From: Polytrichum commune
Taxonomy: Eukaryota; Streptophyta; Polytrichopsida; Polytrichales; Polytrichaceae
Direction of reading: 5' to 3'
Assembly (NCBI GenBank): GCA_950295325.1
Contig: OX485805.1
Location: 560,501-624,500, forward strand
DNA: 64,000 bases
Part shown: positions 12,771 through 24,319 of the stretch, in pieces
How positions within the stretch are numbered: the stretch's first letter is position 1
How the letters are laid out: every line of letters starts with the position of its first letter
The notes under the pieces: model-generated
What the model was told of the DNA's origin: nothing
The model's input: only the letters and a program-made list of their open reading frames with translations
Database searches by the model: none
Translations under genes and position numbers: made by a program

Positions 12771-14470
12771 TGTAGAAGGTATTAGATTGCTTGTAGAAAG
12801 CATTAGATTGCTTGTAGTTGATAGTAATATAAAGGAAGAAGCATAGAAAATAACAAGGTTAGAATAAGGCTACCATGGTATTCTGAAAGAGGGATACAAA
12901 TTATCCTATATTGTTTGTGTGAACCAATGGAGAGAAAAAAAAACAAAGCAAGGAGAGCATGAGATCATCTCACTCCCAACATTGTTCATATGCCTTTGTA
13001 TAGGTGTCTATGCTTGTGCAATCTTATCTCTTATTGATTCCAATAGTTTTGGACAAGGAATAAAGTGGGATGTTCATTTGGGTTTGGACTTTGGGCTTGG
13101 CCTTTGGAAACTTCACACTATGCCCGGTTGAAGGCTCCAATTCCTATATTTTATTGGCTATTTTCATCCCATTTCTTTGGACTCTCAACAAAGTTTGGCC
13201 ACTCAATCCCACGGCCTCTTGACTTTGATGGCCATAGTGTGAAGTGGCCCTTAGATTTGTTCACACATTTCCTCTGTTGGTGCCAAATGTACGGAGATGC
13301 CAACCACTTTCAAAAAAAGACTGAAAGTGGATTCTAAAAGCGACACAAAATTTTATTTTATTTGTGAAAATATGTGACAGACCCCACTGAAAGCACCAGT
13401 GATCAAACGTTATTGCATGGAGTCCTTAAACTAAGTAATACTTTCATTGTATTTTAATTGATCATGACCAGATCACTGGTCCGTACACGGACGGTAATCA
13501 TCAAATTTGTTCACAACTTGAATATTAATGTTAGTATTTTTTTAATGGCAGTGTGTATGTTTGACAAATTTCATTTGACATTTAACTTCAGATCCAAAAT
13601 GTCACGTGATGGTTTTTAGAGAAATAAAAATAAAAATGCTAATTGACATCTACATGTTCTTTAAAAATGTCACCTCAATATTACATGTCTAGTTGTACGT
13701 GACATTTCAATTTTGAACATGTCTATTGACATGTGTTTTTTTCCTTCATAAGTCACACTACATGTCAAATCCTAAACTATGTGTGTCAATGGATGTGCAT
13801 TTTTTTAAGCAAGTTTTTTGTGTGTCAAATATCAAAAACTTGCAAAAAGTTTGTAAAAAAAAACACATTGTTTGGGAGCCAAACACAATACTAATACACA
13901 ATTTATGGTATGTAGTGTTACTTACTATTTGTAGTTACGCTCTACTATAACATTTTAAACATTTTTCCTAAGTAAATGTTCTAAGGTTCTACATTGTCCA
14001 AACAACCAGTTTGATCTTTGTTGGTAAAAAAAATAGATATATAAGAAAAACGTATAGCACAACGTAAGTCTGAATAGTAAGTGATACTAAATACCATAAA
14101 CGGTGTAGTGGAATGGTCAAGAAGCTCTATAAGTTTGCTAAGTTGGCAACTCTCTGCATGTCAACCTGCCATATGCTAAAAGGTTGAACATGTTAGAAAT
14201 AACTTCAACGTTTTATCAAGCTTTGCCGGGAGAGGAACATATCAAACCAATCTCCTACGTTGGTATTGCTATCAAGAACTCATAGCCATACTTTTTGAAA
14301 CATGAAGAACCTACCTTGGTAAAGGACACCATGTTTGGTTGGGTAGCTCTCACGCAACATGTCCACAACCTTGTGTCTATCTGATCCAAAAACCCAACAC
14401 AAAATTCGAACCTCAAGGTTGTGTCAAAATTTTGAAAAATCCTATCTCTAATAGAAGGGAAGGGCGAATC
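12771..14470. other. Intergenic or TE-derived DNA, nothing recognised
   Basis: A/T-rich sequence with no supported gene between the Copia relic and the 3' LTR of the larger Copia element. Short direct repeats occur at 12770-12820. Confidence 0.4.
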
Positions 14471-14662
14471 TATTGGGAAATGAAATAAGAAAGCAAAGAG
14501 ATCAGCATAGGAAGCAATAACACAATACACTAGGATTGCATACAAAGGAAAGAATGATTAGCTCCTCTCCTTATGCCTTTATTTATATGTATGAATTAGG
14601 ACCAGCGTAGACAACCCATATGGGACAATGTCGCCGATGCAACCTAACACTATCCTCCAATA
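14471..14662 (-). repeat. Copia 3' LTR
   Basis: Matches 42393-42569 over nearly its whole length (for example the shared CTCCTCTCCTTAYGCCTTTA region), with about 15 bp more sequence near its middle. In element orientation it starts TATTGGAGG and ends CCAATA. A purine-rich tract (AAAGTGGGAG, complement of 14663-14672) directly precedes it as the likely polypurine tract. Confidence 0.85.
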
Positions 14663-15141
14663 CTCCCACTTTGCGAGGTGGCATTGTACTCCAACCCCAT
14701 TATTTCACTTAACAACTCATGCATATCTCTCGCTAATGCTTTTGTTAGAATATCTGCTACCATATATTGCGTTGGACAATATTCTAGCTCTACAATTTTG
14801 TTTTCAACTTTTTCTCTAATAAAATGATGTTGCACGTCAATATGCTTCGACCTATCATGGTTGGTGGGGTTCTTGGCGAGTACCATAGAACCTTGGTTGT
14901 CGCACATGATGGTCGTGGCCTCCTCTTGTACACAACCTATGTCCTCCATTAGTTGCCTAAGCCAAATGGCCTCCCTCGTGCATCGGTTCATGGCCATGTA
15001 CTCCGCCTCCATTGTAGATTGCGCCACCGTTTATTGCCATTTGCTATTCCATGAAACGGCTCCCTCTCCAACAAAGAAAACATATCCGGAGGTAGACCTA
15101 CTGTTCTCCACATCGCCGGCCCAATCCACATCCGAATAACC
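14663..15141 (-). pseudogene. Copia RNase H segment
   Basis: Minus-strand 3' end of the Copia pol gene: ASLGYSDVDWAGD, SRSTSGYVFFVGEG, then STMEAEYMAMNRCTREAIWL, MCDNQGSMVLAKN and the terminal VADILTKALARD. One in-frame stop precedes VAQSTMEAEY. The upstream part continues at 36573 on the far side of the DNA transposon. It includes the left target duplication CGAATAACC (15133-15141). Confidence 0.9.
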
Positions 15142-15209
15142 CAGCGACGCTATCTTGTGAGCGGTGAGCAGTGAGCAGTGAGCGGCGAGCGGTGAGCAGA
15201 AAATTTGAA
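15142..15209. repeat. Left terminal inverted repeat of Mutator-like element
   Basis: Matches the reverse complement of 36511-36572, imperfectly, over about 60 bp. It contains repeated GTGAGCAGTGAGC / GAGCGGCGAGCGG units that could be subterminal transposase binding sites. Confidence 0.85.
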
Positions 15210-16340
15210 ATTTTTGAAAAAAATATTTGATTTAAAAAAAATAAAAAAATATTTGACTTAATTCTTACACCGAGTAGGACTCTTCGTATAGTTTCTTTAC
15301 AAATATGACTAAAAGTGGATGGTGCCTATAACCGTGGAGTAGAAGAAATTATAAACTTTTGAAAAAACCATCCATAAAAAGAAACGGAAGAAAACGAAAA
15401 AAAAATTTAGAAAAAAAACTTCCAAAATAATAGGGAACATAAAATAAGGGAATAAGAATGTAAATTAAAAATTTAAGTATTATCCGCGAAAACTCAAAAA
15501 AAAAAAAAAAAAAAAAAAAATGAATTTTTTTGTCCATGTCCTTTCTGTCGTGTAAACTAAGATCGTTAAACACAACAGATCGAGTGTCGTTGTCAACATC
15601 AATTAGCAAAATAAAATAGCAAACTAAAATACTAAACAACCACCTCTTCAAGATGAGGGTTTCTCTCTCCAAGCTTAAGAAACTAAAATGTCTCCTTACA
15701 AAGCTTAAGAAACTCTAAAATTCACACACAAGAGTCAAGCTATCTCTCACTCCACGAAGGGAGAATCCAAGAGTGCAAGTGGTGGAGAAAGAATGCAAAG
15801 GCTTTACTCATAATCTACTACACCATAGCCATGAGAAAAACAACAACAAGCTCTCTCTCTCTCTCAAAACACACTCACAAGACTTGACTTGACAACAATG
15901 GCAAGTCAAGAGGCCTTCCTCTCCATACAACCCCAATCCTATGTGGAGTTCATCCATGGAGTGGATGAACAACTAACTAGGACTCCCAATGGAGTCCGTC
16001 ACTCATCCCAACACACATGGACTCCTAATGGAGTCCATTTACTCTTAAATTGACGTAACTTAGCCCCCGATGTCACCTCACGTGACATTTCGGATCCGAG
16101 ACAAGAATATTCTATAGTCACAATTGAGAATAAAAAATAGAGAAAAATAGTCATTTTCATGGCAATCCTTTTGTATCCAAGATTGGAAAATTCATGGTTT
16201 CATAAATATGATCTTTTAATAATGTGCAGATTCAAATACAAATCAAAGGCAATTCAAATCAATTCCGCTATTTGAAGATGGGATTCCCCAACTAAAAATA
16301 TCACTACCAAGCACCTTGAAGCATGAAGGAAGTCAAGGAA
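15210..16340. other. Non-coding left part of Mutator-like element
   Basis: Holds a poly-A run at about 15497-15521, a CT-rich stretch near 15851, and GGACTCC/GGAGTCC inverted motifs near 15981-16040. A partial copy of the palindromic motif (CGGATCCGAGACAA, 16091-16104) occurs 3.8 kb from any other copy. No coding region is supported. Confidence 0.5.
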
Positions 16341-19300
16341 CTACACAAGTGGTTCAACAACTTTAGCAAGTTCTAAAATATGCATAACCTCATTGTAGCT
16401 AAAGCTGGGTGCGTGCATGAAAGTGTCCACTTTGTAATCCATCTTGCAGAAATAGCGAAAGATGTAGTACACATGCTTGCAATACCTCCATTGACCCTTC
16501 TTTCTTAAGGTCTCTGATGTCATCTTCATGAAATCGGGGCAGGTACATCCCGGTAAATCGGTGATGGTAATACAATACACCTTTCCATTACCACTATCCA
16601 TGGATATAACATACCCATATGCAGGGTATGGTATGGACGTAACGCTTGTCACATGACAATTGTTCATAAGTCCTGCACTGCTCCACTTATTGCGATGCTC
16701 AGGAGTGGGTGCATGTGAGCTTCTTCTGATGGCAAAACCGTCTCGAGTTGTAGGATGTGAGTTTGGATTCACAGGAGTTGGGAAATGTGATCTTGGAAGT
16801 GGCATGTTTGCTGCATTCTGGAATTGACGGCGCGGAGATAAGGCACCACGTTGTTGGAGTTGGAAACCTGCCTCTTCTAGAGCCAAGATTTCCTTCATAG
16901 TTAAGTTTGTACCCTTCTTCACAGGCCAGGTCATAGGAACAGATGGCCAACCTACCACAAAGGATTTCTTGGTCCCCTTCACACATCGATTAATGTCATC
17001 TGCACAAAACCAAAATTCTGTAGAAATAGTTCGATGAGTTTTGTACCCCTTCTTATCGTCAACATACGTAGGGGCAGGGGTGCCATGTGGACCTCGTCCT
17101 ACTCTGGTATCGCATTTCTCATTAGTATGAGCACACATGGCCTGGCATTTCCGTGCGGATTTGCTTGAAAGACGGGCAATGTGCCGCTTCAAAGGATCGC
17201 AGTTGGTCTCCAAAACGGAGGTAGTGTGTTGGACGCCCGAGTCAGGTTTAGATAGAGCCTCCTCAATGCGTGCTTTAGTGGACCTGGTACCATCACGTGG
17301 AATAGAGTAATTCACTGTATCCGACCGATGCGAATCATGACTTGATCCTGGTGGCAAATCTAACTTTCGTTTTGTGGACCCAAAAATCTCTGCGCCCTCA
17401 AGGCCTCCTTTCTTGGTCAATAGATCTGCAGCCCCAGGGTAAGAGTTAACCGCCTCAGCTATTAGCTTAGGGTCTCCAGAGCGTTGTGCATGGCGTAAAC
17501 AAAGTTCAGATTTGTCTGGTCCCTTTCCTCCCTTCCCCCCTTTCAACCAAAATCGGTAGCTTGTAATCTGCATGAAAGCACGAACGAGATCGTCCACCGT
17601 AGCCTCGTACAAACATGTCATTGTGTTTCCGGACTGTTGCAGCCATCTGTTGTGGACAGTTTCCGCTAGATTGCAAGAAGGCATGTCCGCCCTCTCGTCA
17701 AGAGTGAGGTCCTGGAGAAACCACATGCAAAGATGAGTAATGGTCTAACGATATGAATTACAGTGAAGGTTTAGTGTATTAAAACATTGGTCTTGAAAGC
17801 CCGGTAGAATGTTTCTAGAGGTGGCTCTTTTAAGGCACTTTGTCCAGTGAAACAAACATGTCCGCTCCTGGTTCTCCATGCATTTGTTGGGATCTCCGTT
17901 GCCATATACTTTGCGAACGGCGTGCCAATTGGCTCCAGCACTATCAGCCATGAAGCCCTTGAAGTTTGTAGTCTCTAATCCATTCTTCCGCACAACTTCG
18001 TTCAGATGAAGCCAAAACAACTCTTGGGCTTCTGCATCCTCAGATTGCATATCACAAAGGGCAATGGTCATTACCTTACAGTACTTGCTGTCGTAGACAT
18101 GGCATGCCATAGTAGTCCAACTAGAAACACGCTTCACATGGTCGAACATGACCCAACAATCTTGAAGGTCACCGCGGGTTGCATGCGCTTCACCAAGTCC
18201 ACACCACTCCCTGGACGGTCCACGGACATCTTGAAAACAAATACCTTTCCCTTGTTTTGACCTGGAAATTGATTTTGGTGGATGAAAACAAAGTTGGAGT
18301 AGTCTTTGAGTTCGAGAATGCTATCCGTAACTCCTCTCCCTTGACGGAAGAATCTCTTTGTTCCATATACGAAGTTGCGTAAGTTTGGTGAAGTAAGCGT
18401 CTCAAACTGGTCCATAACAACATCCATAGATGCTCCTTGAAGGTTGCTTCCGCCTGGAGTTGGACGAATCAAGGCATCCGCAAGATAGTTCTTACTTGCC
18501 GCCATGATGATAGCAGAGTTCTTTGCATTAGGAGTCTTCTGGACTTCCTTGGCAACACAATCATACATAATGTCCATGGAATCTTGACATGTTCCTTGAG
18601 ATACTGGATGATTGTGACATCCTAAGTGGATTGCAGCACGAGTGACATCATTGTCATTGGACGACACATGGTAGATTCTAGCATCACATAATGCTAAGCA
18701 AATGGGAGGTGTTTGACAAACCTTACACGCTAATGTGGATTTCTCACTTGGACCCCCTCCAATTGAAAATGGTATCAAAGCCACTCCAGACCACTCTGTG
18801 CAGTTTACCTTGCCATTGTTCCTGCAGATGTAATCACAACTCTGGTTTGGGCACTCAAGGTGTCCAGTACAAGAGGACCTACGATAGGTAAGGCCAAATT
18901 CATTCTTGATATTAGTTGTGATGGTTTTGCACCACGTATGGCCATCGTATTGTTTGCTCATTCCATCCATACTACCTCCAAATTGAGTTGGAATTCCTTC
19001 AGGAAGAGGAGGCAACTCAAATATCTTCTCTCCATCATAAGTTGGAGGTAAATACTTGACTTGTTCGTGATCAATACTGTCAAAATCTATTCGTGAAAGC
19101 TCTGAACGAGAACCCTTTCTAGAGGCAGTCTTTCTAATAGCAAATAAGATACTACGACTCTTCCTACAATTAGGATGAATAGGTGGATGTCCTGAAGAGA
19201 GTGACGGTGACACACTTGAGCGACTATGGTGCTGAAATGGACGTGCGGATCCAAGCAAGCCACGTGACTGAAATGGATTACTTGAAATGTCACTTAACTT

Positions 19301-19705
19301 GATCTCATTAACATTGTCATCGTCTGAATCACTCAATATATGTACATTTGATTCAGTCGGTTCGACTTTGACAGTAGCTAGACCAGGTACATGAACGGTT
19401 GATGTGGAAGTAGGAGGTGTCATGATTATAGTAGACCCGGACATTTGAACATCTGATAAACCGTACACTTTGTAAGTACCACTTGTTAAATTCCAGACAT
19501 AGCCCTCATCAGTACTATCCTTGACCTGAAATATAGACTCACATAACTCTCCATTAGCATCAAACACTTCCTCTTCCACATAAATTGTACCAGATCTGAA
19601 ACTAAACCTAAGACTAAGAAGTTGTTCATGGACAACTACCTTGTCGTCTGGGCCCAAAGACATCACAAATGGAACACCTCCAGCGTGGGATCTAAGAGAA
19701 GCCAT
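16341..19705 (-). pseudogene. Mutator-like transposase with SWIM zinc finger, broken
   Basis: Three minus-strand blocks form one former transposase. Block 1 (19705 to about 18160): a disordered acidic N-terminus, then a WRKY/GCM1-type zinc cluster (SSCTGHLECPNQSCDYICRN ... LGCHNHPV). Block 2 (about 18150-17750): DDE-type core elements (VMFDHVKRVSSWTTMACHVY; FMADSAGANWHAV; CLFHWTKCLKRA). Block 3 (17726-16341): CNLAETVHNRWLQQSGN, a basic linker, then a SWIM finger (CTCPDFMKM ... WRYCKHVYYIFR, the CxC...CxH pattern). Blocks 1 and 2 are out of frame by one base near 18165. Between blocks 2 and 3 there is a stop, and part of the core appears deleted. The gene lies inside the TIRs near the left end, as expected for the source transposase, but this copy is not functional. 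Confidence 0.85.
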
Positions 19706-20474
19706 TCTAAGTGTGCTATAGAAGATGGAAGACGTACAATCATGCTTTGAATAAGAAAATGCTTAGAAGAAGATGTAAGGTTTCAATTGATATGCTCATT
19801 ATATATCTCACCAAGGATGGGATTGTAGACCTTGTGGTCACACTATAGGTAGTGGGTGGAAGCTCAATAGAATATTTGTTGTATATGACAATGATCTGTA
19901 AAGTAGGTGTTGAAAGAGGCAAAACATATTTTATAAAGCATTGAAATTAAGAATTCCATTGACGGCTGAGACCACCAAGCATAAAGGTGTTAGGTGATAC
20001 AATAATAACATCCAGCCGTATTTATGCCAAAATTATAGATGTCCTTTAATAGCACTGAAATGGAGTTCATGACTCTATTCTAAGGCATGCAAGCTAAGAC
20101 CACTATTCATAGTCACTTAAATCTGTTAGATCCTAGATACTTAAAATTGCGTGACGATCGTACTTTGTCCTATGAGCTAATTAGATGCTTTATAATTATC
20201 CATTGCTATACTTGTTTGTTTTGGAAGACCTGTATTGAGAACATTGTGTAGAAGTACTCTAATAATAACAATGAGAATGTTTATCTAAATATAATCACGA
20301 GCCATGATCTGAAAATATTAATCATGAACCATTAGTGAAGTATCTGATGGGAAGACCCTAAAGCAATTTGAAGAGAATAATGAGTCATTCTATTGAAATG
20401 ACAATGTACATTATCCTTGGCTTCTATTTCGTTTCTAGTAGTGACTAGTTGTGGTGTGATTGTGAATCAGACAC
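19706..20474. other. Intergenic space between transposase and cargo gene
   Basis: About 770 bp between the divergently oriented transposase (minus) and cargo gene (plus). A shared bidirectional promoter region is plausible, but no motif is recognised. Confidence 0.4.
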
Positions 20475-21090
20475 ATGAAGGAGGGCGAGGTTCCAAGCGC
20501 AGTAGTTCCAAAAGCTCTTAGATCATGTAGAGGTAGAGGAAGAAGACGAAGTAGCCATTTTACACTGCCAAAGCAACTGAAGGCTCAACGGAGACGACGG
20601 GAAAAAATGGCTCTTAATCAAATTGTTGAGGTTGATAGCAGCTCAAATGATACAAACCATTTGAACTTTAAGGAAATAGGGGATATTTGCAAGGTAAATA
20701 TTCTCAATGGTTTATGGGTAGTCTATTGAGGGTTCGCGTATTGACCAAGCTGTGTATTCATAGACTTAAACTATGGCTGAGAAAACTCGGAGCTTTTTGC
20801 GTAACCTGCATTTTTGTGACTCTGACTGTGATCACTAGGGTTTTTATCATTAGGGTTTTGAGCATTCGTTGAATGATTCGCAGGGTATTGCCTGTGAAGT
20901 TGGCGACCTAGGGGACGCATGCCCCGGAGATCAGCCAACGATTGAGGCTCAATCTCCCCTTGCCGAAGAGGTAGGTTTTAGTAATTAGTTTTGAATGCCT
21001 TATGTAATTATTTCTGGAGGAGAGGAGGCTTCGCCGGGTTTACACATCCCTCATAGTGTGCGGTCCGGCTCTAGAACAACCTACATGAAG

Positions 21091-21114
21091 CCTTGTCTCG
21101 GATCCGAGACAAGG
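21091..21114. repeat. Palindrome, GGATCC-centred copy 1
   Basis: Perfect 24-bp palindrome made of TTGTCTCGGATCCGAGACAA extended by CC/GG on each side. It lies left of the 28S rRNA fragment, inside the second intron of the cargo gene. Confidence 0.9.
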
Positions 21115-21654
21115 GTGAAAGGGCAATTTTTTCCTGATTCTTTTGAAAATCTCAGGCAAGGAATCTGATATTGAACCATCCAACCTGGCGAGAGTTTCAG
21201 TGTGCAGCTTCGAGGTCGGGTGGGATCCTAGAGAAGCATCTTCACAATCTCGACTGCTATAGAGAAGCATCTTCACAATTACATTACACGGATTGTTCAT
21301 TATTTTTTTTGTAGACTCATTCCATTGCATACTTGCTCACAAATCACAAGTCTGCTTCTTCACCCGAAACCCTAAACTGCGTCATTTGTGGGAAATGTGT
21401 GGTGAGTTGAGGGGGAGAGTGTCGATTTCGAGGTTGTGTGAGTGAGACCAGTGTGGTGAGTTTTAGCCTCTCCCCCACCTAGTCCCGGTCATCCATCCAT
21501 CCATCCAGAAACCTTTTACCCCCCCACCCTCTTCTCTTCTCCTTCCCGTGTCCGGAGAGGGAGTTTGCTTCTCCGCCATTGAACTGGCATATGCTTTGGC
21601 CTTTCCCTCATTAGCCAGCTGCTCTGCCCTTTCCTGTAACACGATCTGTGTCTA

Positions 21655-22365
21655 TCTCCGGGTGATCCGATTCCAGGGTGGGCGGGCTGTTAAAAAGAAA
21701 AGAGAACTCTTCCCGGGGCCCTCGCCGGCGTCTCTGGATTCGGCCACGTCACCGTCCGCTGCCGAGGCCCAGTTCGGGAATATTGACCCGATCCCCTTTC
21801 GATACACGGGGCGCATTGCGCCATTGACACAGGATTGCCCCATCTCTTAGGATCGACTAACCCATGTCCAATTGTTGTTCACATGGAACCTTTCTCCACT
21901 TCAGTCTTCAAAGTTCTCATTTGAATATTTGCTACTACCACCAAGATCTGCACCGGAGGCCGTTTCACTCGGGCTCACGCCCAAAGCTGCTCCACGACCC
22001 CCGCGCCCTCCTTTCCATCGCGGTACTTGTTCGCTATCGGTCTCTTGCCTGTATTTAGCCTTGGAAGGAATTTACCTCCCACTTAGAGGGCTGCATTCCC
22101 AAACAACCCGACTCGCAGACAACGCCTCGTGGAGCAACAGGGTCCGAACTCGACGGGGTTCTCACCCTCTCCGACGTCCCGTTCCAGGGAACGTCCGTTG
22201 CAGAGGACGCTTCTCCAGACTACAATTCGAGGGGCGAAGCCCCTCGATTTTCAAGCTGGGCACTTTCCGGTTCGCTCGCCGTTACTAGGGAAATCCAGGT
22301 TAGTTTCTTCTCCTCCGCTTAGTGATATGCTTAAACTCAGCGGGTAGTCTTTCCTGATCTGAGGT
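21655..22365 (-). pseudogene. 28S rRNA fragment, internally deleted
   Basis: Minus strand. The 5' end of 28S rRNA is at about 22365 (the complement reads CTACCCGCTGAGTTTAAGC, then the universal ATATCACTAAGCGGAGGA region). It runs through the D1 region to AACAAGTACCGCGA (about 22012-22030), then jumps to GGGGTCGTGGAGCAGCTTTG, which belongs much further downstream in 28S. It continues through GAAGTGGAGAAAGGTTCCAT and TGGGTTAGTCGATCCTAAGA to CACCCTGGAATCGGATCACC (about 21655), where similarity ends. Roughly 1 kb of rRNA is missing at the junction. It is antisense to the cargo gene and lies in its 3.5-kb intron. Open frames translated across it are spurious. Confidence 0.9.
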
Positions 22366-22390
22366 CAGTCTCACGGCTCAGTCTCACGGC

Positions 22391-22418
22391 TTAGTTGTCT
22401 CGGATCCGAGACAACTAA
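22391..22418. repeat. Palindrome, GGATCC-centred copy 2
   Basis: Perfect 28-bp palindrome: the 20-bp core with TTAG/CTAA extensions. It lies 26 bp from the 28S rRNA 5' end. A half copy (GTCTCGGATC) follows at 22471-22480. Confidence 0.9.
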
Positions 22419-23042
22419 ATTTCAATCATCCATGGCCATATTTCATCCCAAGTTTTAGGGTTTCCATTTTGTCTCGGATCTTGTTGTCTCTTAAAGGTTT
22501 TGATGTTCCTGTAAGGTTAGGATTGCAATACATGTATTTCAAAATCGAAGCCACTTAAGACCCATCTACCTTATAGCAGACTTACCCAAACACAGGAATA
22601 TTACTGATGTTTTAAGCATCTGTAATACAGCAGAAAAAAAGAGATGTAGGGGAATTGCAGAAGAAATTGTTGACAGGTAGTGAGATCGATTACAACCCTC
22701 ATCGTTGTTATATCGAGCTTGAACTGGTCGTACCTTTACTTAATCTGATGCAGGTGAATTGGGGTTGTTTTTTTTTGTTTTTTTTTTTCACCTTCTTCCT
22801 CATGAATATAATGGATCCTCTGCTATGATTACAGCTTGTTGACTTTCTGAAAATCCCAAGCTGTGTGATTTATATTGCAAATGTGGCATTGGCTTATACC
22901 AAAAGAGATGAGTGTTGAGTTATGTATCCCCCCACACAAAGCGCACGAGAGGTTGGATATATATGCCTCAGCTCTCAAAACTCTTCCTAGTCTCCCTTTG
23001 TTACCAGGGGATCCCACCTGTCAGGTTCCTTGTGCCTCAATG

Positions 23043-23072
23043 AAGCCTTGTCTCGGATCCGAGACAAGGCTT
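23043..23072. repeat. Palindrome, GGATCC-centred copy 3
   Basis: Perfect 30-bp palindrome: the core extended by AAGCC/GGCTT. The extensions differ between copies while the 20-bp core is constant, so the core itself appears to be the conserved unit. Confidence 0.9.
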
Positions 23073-23670
23073 TCGGGTCCCAACAGGTATGCTCACACTG
23101 TATATGGATCTGTTACACAACAGGTATGGATCTGTTCATTTTTGTTTGAAGCTTTTGATTCCTGGTTGTGATTGATTCATTTCACCCTCAATTTGATTCC
23201 CCAATTGTGATTGATCATAATTGGGGAGACCTATATCACGACCACTTAATGAGCACAAGAATCTTCACTTTCGACAACGAATAGGATGGTTCATACGTGC
23301 TCCAAAGTGTACGAGGAAAGTGGCTACGGCCTTGATTTGGATTTGCTAGCCGTCTTGTGCTAGTGGCGGGTTTCATATCCTAGGAGACGTGGCGTAGACG
23401 GACAAAGTAACCATTCAAGGCGCACCTACCTTAGAGTTTGGATGAGCACAAGTGTAGTTACAAATCGGCATTGGGCAAGCAAAGCAGTGACCGCCACCCG
23501 GCTAATTCATAAATGCTGAGCTCATCACTGCTCGGGTGCAAATTCCATGGGGATGGATCGAGGAGGTGTGCTTCCTCATAGCCCGCCACGGATGAGTGCT
23601 CCCTCATAACTTGCTCGGAGTGTTGCTGGTTGTTGCAGCAGAGGTAGAGGCGGAGATGGTGTAGGAATGG

Positions 23671-24319
23671 TTGTCTCGGATCCGAGACAAGGGTAGAGGG
23701 GTGCTGTTTGTTTTGCTATTTTTGAAAATGCTCTTGGTGTCATTTCCGTGGGTTTTAAGGTAGTTAGAGCTTGTGTATATCTATAAGAGAAATATGTTAG
23801 TTTGCCTTTCTGACTGTGCGTTAAATGGGTTGTCTCGGATCCGAGACAAGGGTGGACGGATACTATTTCATGCATTTGTTTTTGAAAATGCTCTTGTCCT
23901 CATTGCTTGGTTGTAGTTTTGTTTTTCGAAAATGCTTTATTTCTCAATTCGTTAAGGGACTCACTCCAATTTTGTGCGTTAAATTTGTTGTCTCGGATCC
24001 GAAACAAGGGTGGACGGGTACTATTTGTTTTGTTTATTTTGAAAATGCGTTTGTTCTCATAGCCTTGTGTTCTAAGCGGCAGGGCTTCATGTACATCAGA
24101 GAAACCCGTCAGTTTTCCTCTAGGATTGTGCATTAAATGGGTTGTCTCGGATCCGAGACAAGGGTGGAGGGCTACTATTTCATTTTCTTTTTTTGAAAAT
24201 GCTCTTGTCCTCATTGCTTGGTTGTAGTTTTTTTCTTTCGAAAATGCTTTATTTCTCAATTCGTTAAGGGACTCACTCCAATTTTGTGCGTTAAATTTGG
24301 TGTCTCGGATCCGAAACAA
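23671..24319. repeat. Tandem array of the palindrome, ~158-bp period
   Basis: Five copies of TTGTCTCGGATCCGAGACAA or a near copy lie at 23671-23690, 23830-23849, 23988-24007, 24142-24161 and 24300-24319 (spacings 159, 158, 154, 158). Copies three and five carry the same change (GAAACAA in place of GAGACAA). Each is followed by AGGGTGGA, then a unit with TTTGAAAATGCTCTTGT and CTCAATTCGTTAAGGGACTC. The array ends about 120 bp before the exon of the cargo gene that encodes the ParB-like segment. It could be an intronic regulatory array or a binding array for the cargo protein. Confidence 0.85.

Noticed and set aside
15349-15672. Minus-strand frame rich in Phe and Ile
   Set aside because: Produced by the poly-A run and A/T-rich DNA near the left end of the Mutator-like element.
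21548-22347. Several plus- and minus-strand open frames of 60-140 residues
   Set aside because: They are translations of the 28S rRNA fragment.
23671-24319. CRISPR-like appearance of regularly spaced palindromes
   Set aside because: Spacers are repeats of each other, the period is ~158 bp, and the genome is eukaryotic.
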